From positions 496,001-560,000 of the forward strand of contig NZ_FOBF01000002.1 of NCBI RefSeq assembly GCF_900109355.1: DNA of 64,000 nucleotides. Reading direction: 5' to 3'. Shown here piece by piece: positions 58,218 through 64,000 of the stretch. The notes under the pieces are model-generated. The model saw only the letters and a list, made by a program, of their open reading frames with translations, made no database searches and was not told the origin of the DNA. Origin of the DNA: Nonomuraea pusilla (GTDB lineage: Bacteria; Actinomycetota; Actinomycetes; Streptosporangiales; Streptosporangiaceae). A program made the position numbers and the translations under genes. The stretch's first letter is position 1. Each line of letters begins with the position of its first letter.

Positions 58218-60221
58218 ATGCCTCACCCCGCACCCGCCCCAGCGCAGGCCTCGCTCTCCGCCCCGCCGGCACGCCGGGACCAGCCCCGCCCCCCGGAACA
58301 GGAGCAGGAACGAGAGCGGGGACGGGAGCGGGCGGGCGGCTCCACCCCACCGGCGGCCAAGGAGGCGGCCCCGCCGGCTCCGCCTCGCTACCCCGTCCAG
58401 GCCGTGCCCGGCATCACCGCCCTGCACCGGCACACCCACGGCCACCCGGAAGTGATCATCGGCGTTGTCGATGGCCCGCCTGATCTGTCCCACCCCTGCC
58501 TGGCAGGCGCTCAGGTCGAGGCGCGTGAGCCGTGGTGGCTGCCCTCCATCGCGGCCGATGACCAGGCCCGCGAGCACGGCACCTGGACCGCCAGCGTGCT
58601 GGCCGGCCGTCCCGGCAGCGTCCTGCCCGGCCTCACCCCCGGCTGCCGGCTCATCATGCTGAACCACCCCGCCGGCGAAGAGCACGTGCCCGACCCGCAC
58701 TCAGCCGCCCGCGCCATCGAAGAACTCGTCCAGGCCGGGGCGAGCATCATCCAGTACACCCTGGCCCACCACACCGCCTCCCACGACGCAGACCCGATGC
58801 TCAAACGCGCCGTAGCCGCCGCGATCGAGGCGGGGGTGCTGGTCACCGCCCCGGCCGGCAACGACTACGGCAAGCACAGCATCGCCGTGGCCAACCTGCC
58901 TGGCGTGCTCGCCGTCGGCGCGCACCGCGCCGACGGCGCCATGTTCTTCTTCAGCAACCACGGCCCCGCCTACGCCGGGCACGGCCTGGTCGCGCTCGGC
59001 GAAGCCGTCTACGGCGCCACCCCCGGCGATGGGGGCATCAAGGCCCAGAAGGGCACCTGCATCTCGGTCGCCCTGGTCACCGGCGCCGCCGCGCTGCTGG
59101 TCAGCCTGCAGCGCCATCTCGGCCGCCCGGCCGATCCCCTCGCGGTCCGCGACGCGCTGCTGGCCGCCGCCCGCCCCTGCACCACCGAGCAGGCCCACGG
59201 CAAGCCCGAACGCTGCCTCAACGGGATCATCGACCTGCCCGCCGCCACCCGCCACCTGTTCGGCGACGCCCCGCCCCCGCAGGCCGCACCGACCAGCGCG
59301 ACCGCCGCCCTCCCCACGTCGATCATCGCGACCTCGTCCGGGCTGGTGAGCCAGAGCGGCCCTGCGCACCTCCCGGTCTCGTCCCGCCGCGACGTGCGGA
59401 TCACCACCGTGGCCGAACGCCCGCATCTGGCCCCCGCCGCGGGAGAGGGAACCCCGAGGAAGGAGGACCACGGGGAGGGCGCGCACGGGGAAGGAACGTA
59501 CGGAGAGGGCGCCGCCGGCCAGGGGCCGCAGATGCCCGCCTTCCTGGCCGGCGACCTGGCCGGCCGCTGGAGTCTGCACGCACGCCTGCAGGACCGCTTC
59601 CCGCAGTTCTCGGTCGTGGCCACCAGCGCCGACGGCCAGGTCATCGCCCGTGGCCATGGCGTGCCGTTCGCACTGGCGCTCCCCGGCCGCGGACGGCTGC
59701 CCGATGGCGGCTGGGACGACATCCTCACCTGGGCCTTCGCCGACACCCAGACCGGCACCCCACCCGACACCCTCGGCCTGCTCGCCATCACCGTCCAACC
59801 CACCCACCGCGGCACCGGCCTGCCCGCCCGGGTCTTGGCCGCCCTGAAGGACGCCGCCCGCACCGCCGGGCTCACCCACGTCGTCGCCCCAGTCAGGCCC
59901 ACCCGCAAACACCACGAACCCCACACCCCGATGGCCGACTACGCAACGCGCACCCGCCCCGAGGACGGGCTGCCCGCCGACCCGTGGCTGCGCACCCACG
60001 TCCGCGCCGGCGGCACCATCATCGGCCTCGCACCCGCCTCCATGACGGTGGCCGGATCCCTGACCCAATGGCGGGAATGGACCGGCCTGCCCTTCGACGC
60101 CGACGGACCGGTGATCGTGCCCGGCGCCCTGGTGCCCGTACAGGCCAGCCTCACCCACCAGCACGCCGTCTACGTCGAACCCAACATCTGGGTCCACCAC
60201 CCGCTGGGCCGCCCTTCCTGA
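58218..60221 (+). CDS. Subtilisin-like protein with Ser-to-Cys change fused to GNAT acetyltransferase
   Basis: 667 residues. After a Pro/Arg/Glu-rich head (1-57), an S8 domain (about 60-350) has Asp85 (IGVVDG), His120 (REHGTWTASVLAG) and Asn215 (APAGNDYG), but the GTS nucleophile motif is GTC-IS (Cys281 in KGTCISVALVTGAAALL). A flexible Gly/Glu-rich linker (about 405-435) leads to a GNAT domain (about 440-667): WSLHARLQDRFPQFSVVATS, then LLAITVQPTHRGTGLPARVLAALKDAARTAGL, the acetyl-CoA loop and helix. It could be a Cys-based macrocyclase or transpeptidase, or an inactive substrate binder, with the GNAT domain modifying the product. The fusion is unlike PatA/PatG. Last gene of the cluster. Confidence 0.8.
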   Translation: MPHPAPAPAQASLSAPPARRDQPRPPEQEQERERGRERAGGSTPPAAKEAAPPAPPRYPVQAVPGITALHRHTHGHPEVIIGVVDGPPDLSHPCLAGAQVEAREPWWLPSIAADDQAREHGTWTASVLAGRPGSVLPGLTPGCRLIMLNHPAGEEHVPDPHSAARAIEELVQAGASIIQYTLAHHTASHDADPMLKRAVAAAIEAGVLVTAPAGNDYGKHSIAVANLPGVLAVGAHRADGAMFFFSNHGPAYAGHGLVALGEAVYGATPGDGGIKAQKGTCISVALVTGAAALLVSLQRHLGRPADPLAVRDALLAAARPCTTEQAHGKPERCLNGIIDLPAATRHLFGDAPPPQAAPTSATAALPTSIIATSSGLVSQSGPAHLPVSSRRDVRITTVAERPHLAPAAGEGTPRKEDHGEGAHGEGTYGEGAAGQGPQMPAFLAGDLAGRWSLHARLQDRFPQFSVVATSADGQVIARGHGVPFALALPGRGRLPDGGWDDILTWAFADTQTGTPPDTLGLLAITVQPTHRGTGLPARVLAALKDAARTAGLTHVVAPVRPTRKHHEPHTPMADYATRTRPEDGLPADPWLRTHVRAGGTIIGLAPASMTVAGSLTQWREWTGLPFDADGPVIVPGALVPVQASLTHQHAVYVEPNIWVHHPLGRPS

Positions 60222-60256
60222 CCCCGCTTTCCGCCGGCGGTCGCAAACCGTCTCAT

Positions 60257-60275
60257 CACTGTTGACAGAACAGTG
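60257..60275. promoter_or_regulatory. Inverted repeat with TTGACA
   Basis: CACTGTT-GACAG-AACAGTG, perfect 7-bp arms, containing a consensus -35 TTGACA on the plus strand. It follows the RiPP cluster by 36 bp. No intact gene is downstream (only the antisense Tn3 remnant), so this may be an orphaned operator-promoter or part of a terminator. Confidence 0.45.
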
Positions 60276-60396
60276 CATTCATTGTGCCTGGTGCGACATT
60301 TCATGATCACGGCGCCGGTCGGAGAGACACCGGACCGACGCTCCAGTGGCGGACAAAGAGTGCCGTTGCAACCCTGCCAACGATGTCTTCCTGCGA

Positions 60397-61034
60397 TCAG
60401 GTCGCGAACAGCACACGGGGTTCGAGGTCGAGTCGGGTGGTCGGGTTCTGATCCGGCGGGGTCAGATCGAGCGTCCAGTTGCCGAACCGGCGCACGGTGT
60501 TCGTGATGTAGGGCGAGACGGTGGCTCAGATCGTCCAGGTCGACCGGCCGACCTTCGGCGGCGATGTCGTTGGCGGCGTCGGTGATGTCGCAGGCGGTGG
60601 AGTAGATGACGCAGTCGGCGATCAGCTCATTGAACTTCACCACCTTCTCCTCGTGGTCAGGATCGTTGTGGCCGATCAACTTGCCGCCGAACATCAGCCA
60701 GTCGGCGAAGGCGTGGAAGGCCTCGTTGCGGTTGGTGACCTGGGTGATCTGCTCGCGCAACCCCGGTTCGGACAAACAGCGCAAAAGCGTGACGGTGCGG
60801 ATCGCGCGCCCGAGTTCGCGGAAGGCGCGATACAGGCGGTTCTTACGAAAGTGGTTGCCGAGCCGGCGCAGCAGCGTCAACGACGACAGCCGGTTCTCCC
60901 GGATCGAGATCGCGGTACGCAGCAGGTCACTCCAATGCGTCTCGATCAGCTGCCAGTCGACCGCCTCCTCACCGAACAACGCGTCGATGTGGGTGTAGCG
61001 GGTGTTCTCCTGAGGCCGATAGAAGATCAGGTCA
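60397..61034 (-). pseudogene. Tn3-family transposase, C-terminal fragment
   Basis: Minus-strand frame DLIFYRPQENTRYTHIDALFGEEAVDWQLIETHWSDLLRTAISI... LLRRLGNHFRKNRLYRAFRELGRAIRTVTLLRCLSEPGLREQITQVTNRNEAFHAFADWLMFGG... HNDPDHEEKVVKFNELIADCVIYSTACDITDAANDIAAEG is the C-terminal DDE/Tn3 region. A frameshift near 60512 moves the end to another frame (SPYITNTVRRFGNWTLDL), stopping at 60397. The N-terminal two thirds are missing. Confidence 0.85.
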
Positions 61035-61144
61035 TGCCAGTTGCATCGTTTTGGTCAGCCGCAGCCGAGACCCAGCCGATCGGAAGACCGCTGCCGTCCA
61101 CGAGCACGGATCTCCTGAGGCTTGCCGCGGTCGACAGGGTTGCG
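61027..61144 (-). pseudogene. IS5-family transposase remnant
   Basis: NPVDRGK in one frame and, after a shift, RRSVLVDGSGLPIGWVSAAADQNDATGM in another match the IS5-type transposase segment (NPTDRGK...LLVDGRGIPLG...ANRNDS). About 40 residues only; it abuts and slightly overlaps the Tn3 remnant junction near 61034. Confidence 0.65.
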
Positions 61145-61197
61145 GCACGTGCTCTCCTCCACCCGGCGCCTTGCCGATGCCGTGCTGTTTTGGCTGG

Positions 61198-62235
61198 TCA
61201 GAGGCCCACGTTGCGCATCGCGTTGTCGCGCCAGCGGTCGACGGCGCGGATGTAGCGCAGCACCACGGGCGAGGCTGGGGCCCAGCGGCCGTGCTTGGCG
61301 ATGACCGAGACCGGGACCCCGGCGGCATAGGCGACCGTGGCGCCGCCGGCACGCAGGCTGTGCGCGGTGACCCGGTCGGCGGACGGGACCCCGGCGCGGA
61401 CGGCCAGGTCGCGGACGATGACGTTGACCGCGTCCGCGCCGAGCGAGGGGCCGACGGTGCCGTGGCGGGTGAGGCGGCGCAGCAGCCGTCCGGAGGTGTG
61501 CCCGGCCTGGTCCAGTACCTGTAGCCAGTCGCGCCATGCGGCGACGGGGTCGGTGAGCGGGTGAGAGCCGCGCGGGATGGCGATGGTCTCGCCGCGGGAA
61601 TCCTTGTCGGTCTTGGACGTGCGGATGGTGACCTCCAGGCCGTCGGCGACCTCGCGCACGTCGTCGCGGGTCAGGGCGACGAGCTCGCTGCGCCGCCCCA
61701 TCAGGGCCAGGCCGAGCACGAGCAGCACCCGGTCGCGCAGCCCGCGGGCGGTGGTGAGGTCGCAGGCGCTCACCATCGCACGCAGCGCGTCGATGGTGAT
61801 GGGCGGCGCCTCGCGCTGTGCCCGCCCGCCGTCGTCGGCGCGCCTGCGCTTGTAGGCGCGCAGCGCCAGCCGGGCCGCCTCGGTGCCGGGCCGGCCGGGG
61901 TGGCCGGACAGGCGGTGCATGGTGCGGACGGCGGCCAGAGCCTGCTCGATGCTGGCCGGGGCCTGCCCGGCCGCGCACAGTTGGGCGGTGTACTCGGCCA
62001 GGGTCTGCTCGGTGGCGGGCAGGGCGAGGCGTTCGTGGGCGGCGCACCAGGCGGCGAAGGCGGCCCACTGGCGGGTGTAGGCGCGGCGGGTGTTGGCCGG
62101 CACGCCGTCGGCGATCAACTTCCGGGTCTCGTCGCTGAGCGCGTAGTCGGCCGCGGTGTGCGCGGCGTGGTTTTCCGGTGTCCCGGAAATCGGGGGCCGC
62201 TCCCCCGCCGGCTGGATCAGCCCGCCGTACCCCAT
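61198..62235 (-). CDS. Tyrosine recombinase/integrase
   Basis: 345 residues from ATG 62235 (GGGGAG ahead; the frame is open to 62295 but would run through the divergent promoter). The core-binding domain (ANTRRAYTRQWAAFAAWCAAHE... ASIEQALAAVRTMHRLSG) and the catalytic residues R181/182 (LMGRRSEL), K208 (RTSKTDKDSRGE), H292-R295 (AHSLRAGG), H315 (AKHGRW) and Tyr328 (VVLRYIRAVDRW) are complete, so it should be active. It belongs to a different subgroup than the 24995 family. Divergent from the zinc-ribbon coiled-coil gene. Confidence 0.9.
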   Translation of the reverse strand: MGYGGLIQPAGERPPISGTPENHAAHTAADYALSDETRKLIADGVPANTRRAYTRQWAAFAAWCAAHERLALPATEQTLAEYTAQLCAAGQAPASIEQALAAVRTMHRLSGHPGRPGTEAARLALRAYKRRRADDGGRAQREAPPITIDALRAMVSACDLTTARGLRDRVLLVLGLALMGRRSELVALTRDDVREVADGLEVTIRTSKTDKDSRGETIAIPRGSHPLTDPVAAWRDWLQVLDQAGHTSGRLLRRLTRHGTVGPSLGADAVNVIVRDLAVRAGVPSADRVTAHSLRAGGATVAYAAGVPVSVIAKHGRWAPASPVVLRYIRAVDRWRDNAMRNVGL

Positions 62236-62277
62236 GTCCGTTTTCTCCCCTTTCCCACCAATCCCATCCTGACCTCT

Positions 62278-62293
62278 GATAAGGAAGGTTATC
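62278..62293. promoter_or_regulatory. Palindrome between integrase and coiled-coil gene
   Basis: GATAA-GGAAGG-TTATC, perfect 5-bp arms, in the divergent promoter region. It could be an operator of either gene. Confidence 0.4.
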
Positions 62294-62363
62294 ACGGGTC
62301 AGGCTTCCGACACTCAACCGTTCGCGTACGCACGAAACAGATGCGTTCGAACGCTGAGAACGC

Positions 62364-62369
62364 TAGTCT
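62364..62369 (+). promoter_or_regulatory. -10 element of the coiled-coil gene
   Basis: TAGTCT ends 7 bases before GTG 62377, the spacing of a leaderless transcript. This favours GTG 62377 over the upstream in-frame ATG 62341, which precedes the -10. Confidence 0.6.
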
Positions 62370-62376
62370 TCGGACC

Positions 62377-63519
62377 GTGGCCGACGATCAGGAAACTGCA
62401 GTGGAGAGCATTCCGGCAGAGACCGGACAGACTGGCGATAACGGGATGAACGGCGAGGAACCGGAACCGCGGTGCGCCGGCCCCGGCTGCGCCAAGGCCC
62501 TGCCCGGACGCAGCAGCCGGGCCAAGTACTGCAGCGACGCCTGCCGCGCCGCGGCCTACCGGGCACGTACCACCGCGCACGCCGCCCCCGTCGCCAACGC
62601 CCTGCTCCGCGTCCAGGACCTCCTTGCCCCGCTGCTCACCGCCGGCGAGCAATGGCAGGCCGCTCAGAACGCGCTGCGCGCCCAGCTCGCCGAGCTGAAC
62701 AACGGCGCACTCGCCCAGATCGAGGCCGCCGAGCAGGCCGCTGAGGAGGCTCGCTCGGCCGCCGCGGCGGCCGAGCAGCGCGCGACGACCGTGGCCACCG
62801 CCGCCACCACGCGGATCGCCGCTGCCGAGCAGGCACGGAAGCAGGCGGAGACCGCCCGCGACCGTGCCGAGGAACGCGAGCAGGACGCTTGGCGCCAGGT
62901 CGGCGAGCACCAGAACGCACGTGCTCAGGCCGAGCGGCTCGCCGCCGAAGCCGCCGACCGGCAGCGCCGGGCCGAGCAGGACCATGATGTCGCTCGCCGG
63001 CGAACCGCCGAGCTCACCGAGTTGCACGCCGCCGCGACCGCCCGCATCGCCGCACTGGAGCACGAGGCCGCCGACCGGCAGCGCGAACTCGGCGGCCTCC
63101 GTCACAAGCTGCAGGAACAGGAAGCCCAGACCCGGAAGGCTGAACAGGAACGCGACCAAGCCCGCGGCACCGCCGAGGCGCACGCCGAGGAGGCCGACCG
63201 GCTACGCCAGGCGCTGGCCACCGAACGTCAGCGGCGCGAACAGGCGGTCACCACGGCCGCCGTGGCCGAGCAGGCCCGCACCCTCGCTGACCAAGCCAGA
63301 GCCGCGTCGCTCGACGAGGCCGAACGGCTGCGGGGCGAACTCGCTGGCCTCACCAGCGCGCTGAAGGCCGCCCAGCAGCAACGCGAAGAGGCCGTCACGG
63401 CCGCCGCCGTCGCGCAGGCGCTCCTGCGCGAGCAGCAATCCCGCCGCCCATCTGCTCAGCCCGAGACGGAGGCCTCTGCCGGCGTTTCAGCGGAGACGCC
63501 GACAGCATCGGACTCATGA
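62377..63519 (+). CDS. Zinc-ribbon coiled-coil protein
   Basis: 380 residues from the leaderless GTG 62377. C33xxxxC38...C52xxxC56 (CAGPGCAKALPGRSSRAKYCSDACRAAAYRAR) forms a zinc module resembling those that read YCSxxCRxxAYRxR in replication-linked actinobacterial proteins. Residues about 85-355 are continuous Ala/Glu/Arg coiled coil (AEQAAEEARSAAAAAEQRATTV...). The plan equals that of 46236, though zinc spacing differs. Its stop codon lies inside the anticodon-loop sequence of a tRNA fragment. Divergent from an integrase, so it is probably an element-maintenance or replication/partition accessory protein. Confidence 0.8.
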   Translation: MADDQETAVESIPAETGQTGDNGMNGEEPEPRCAGPGCAKALPGRSSRAKYCSDACRAAAYRARTTAHAAPVANALLRVQDLLAPLLTAGEQWQAAQNALRAQLAELNNGALAQIEAAEQAAEEARSAAAAAEQRATTVATAATTRIAAAEQARKQAETARDRAEEREQDAWRQVGEHQNARAQAERLAAEAADRQRRAEQDHDVARRRTAELTELHAAATARIAALEHEAADRQRELGGLRHKLQEQEAQTRKAEQERDQARGTAEAHAEEADRLRQALATERQRREQAVTTAAVAEQARTLADQARAASLDEAERLRGELAGLTSALKAAQQQREEAVTAAAVAQALLREQQSRRPSAQPETEASAGVSAETPTASDS

Positions 63520-63554
63520 TCCGTGGGCCGTGGGTTCGAGTCCCGCCCGCCCTA
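63508..63554 (+). other. tRNA 3'-half (CAU anticodon loop), probable attachment site
   Basis: Anticodon stem TCGGA/TCCGT (4 of 5 pairs) with loop CTCATGA (anticodon CAU, Met or Ile2), 5-base variable loop, T-arm GTGGG-TTCGAGT-CCCGC and acceptor 3' strand CCGCCCT plus A73. The 5' half (a leading AGGGCGG and true D-arm) is not upstream; that place is the coding end of the coiled-coil gene. A tRNA cut at the anticodon arm, beside integrase genes, is the signature of attL/attR. Confidence 0.72.
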
Positions 63555-63712
63555 CTCACCTCACTACCGCATTCACTCTCTGAGCAGGGGTTTCGCAGGA
63601 TGGCGGGGTTCGCGGGCAGGCAGTCAGAGGCAGCCGGGAGCAGTCGTGTGCCACCCGTCGCGGAACATACACGGAATGGATCTCGGGGCGGTTTCCCCAG
63701 GTCGCGCACAGC

Positions 63713-63739
63713 AAAAGACCCCGGATGGAGTCCGGGGTC
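63713..63739 (-). terminator. Rho-independent terminator of the right-edge integrase
   Basis: 9-bp perfect stem (63717-63725 with 63731-63739) and 5-base loop, followed on the minus strand by TTTT. It lies 18 bp after the integrase stop. Confidence 0.75.
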
Positions 63740-63756
63740 CATTGCGTTCCGCGCGA

Positions 63757-64000
63757 TCACCGCGACAGGGCTTCCAAGATCCGGCCGTTGGCGACCTCAC
63801 GCTGTCCGTCGATGCACTTGGCGTACACCTTGAGCAGCACATCTACCCCGTGCCCGGCACGCTCGGCGGCCTCCGGGGCATGGACGCCGGCGTTGAGCCA
63901 GAGCGACACGGCCGCGTGCCGCAGGTCGTACGGCCGGGCAGCGAGCGGGGAGGTGACCTGGTCGGGGGTGAGGGCGAAGGCCCGCGCTTCCTTCCAGACC
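63757..64000 (-). CDS. Phage-type integrase, C-terminal part (runs off the window)
   Basis: The partial minus-strand frame encodes about 80 residues: VWKEARAFALTPDQVTSPLAARPYDLRHAAVSLWLNAGVHAPEAAERAGHGVDVLLKVYAKCIDGQREVANGRILEALSR. YDLRHAAVSLWL holds the HxxR-type box, and GHGVDVLLKVYAKCIDG the His and nucleophile Tyr, as in actinophage/AICE integrases. The stop, terminator and tRNA fragment follow within 250 bp, the classical int-att order. The N-terminal part lies outside the window. Confidence 0.85.
   Translation of the reverse strand, partial: VWKEARAFALTPDQVTSPLAARPYDLRHAAVSLWLNAGVHAPEAAERAGHGVDVLLKVYAKCIDGQREVANGRILEALSR

Noticed and set aside
61055..62317. 420-codon minus-strand frame over the integrase
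   Set aside because: Shadow frame; the 345-residue frame contains all recombinase catalytic residues. Only its extreme 3' end overlaps the IS5 remnant.

Overview
The window is high-GC DNA (roughly 70 % by eye) with GTG/TTG starts, several probable leaderless genes and dense TetR-controlled metabolic genes. This fits a filamentous actinomycete, most likely Streptosporangiales-like (Nonomuraea/Actinomadura type). That placement is an inference from style, not from a marker gene.

Positions 1-15240 are small catabolic and efflux units, each with its own regulator: a Tn3-transposase stub; TetR with MFS exporter and hydrolase; YceI; an MBL-fold hydrolase; a WYL regulator with two matching operators beside a PPOX-family flavoprotein and a RidA protein; a tetR-acyl-CoA ligase-enoyl-CoA hydratase-permease operon; a secreted serine hydrolase; and an FAD monooxygenase/TetR pair. 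Positions 15246-24112 form one long minus-strand operon: agmatine deiminase, lipoprotein solute-binding protein, a hydrolase stub, an Ntn amidohydrolase of the penicillin-acylase family, and a peptide-type ABC transporter in which one permease and one ATPase are fused. A divergent XRE-cupin regulator lies at 24468. Together they suggest uptake, deacylation and deimination of acylated guanidino/agmatine-like compounds.

Positions 24995-54580 are accessory: a tyrosine recombinase, a GntR/ABC/lipase-like operon, MFS transporters, an orphan histidine kinase, a menG-like methyltransferase, an SDR with an altered active site, rsgA, GNAT, TetR-FAD-monooxygenase modules with paired palindromic operators, a zinc-ribbon coiled-coil protein, and a DHA2 exporter preceded by a leaderless 18-codon ORF overlapping a hairpin. 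Broken genes are frequent (Tn3, IS5, HxlR, TetR, MmyB-type and integrase remnants).

The most notable region is 54714-60221. A 73-residue peptide (55521-55742) carries three 8-residue cassettes, each ending in Pro and separated by the exact repeat FAGVEQS. It is followed by a subtilisin-like protease with a PatA/PatG-type C-terminal domain, a 67-residue protein of unknown family, and a second subtilisin-like protein whose catalytic Ser position is Cys and which is fused to a GNAT acetyltransferase. The layout (recognition motif, octapeptide core ending in Pro, C-terminal motif) mirrors cyanobactin precursors, with no heterocyclase and no Cys. An upstream precursor remnant carries a fourth core that becomes a perfect 8-mer if one base is restored. 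I read this as an actinobacterial cyanobactin-like RiPP cluster, surrounded by recombination debris.

The right end (60397-64000) holds Tn3 and IS5 remnants, an intact tyrosine recombinase divergent from a second zinc-ribbon coiled-coil protein, a tRNA 3'-half with a CAU loop (probable att site), and the C-terminus of another integrase running off the window. It looks like the end of an integrative element.
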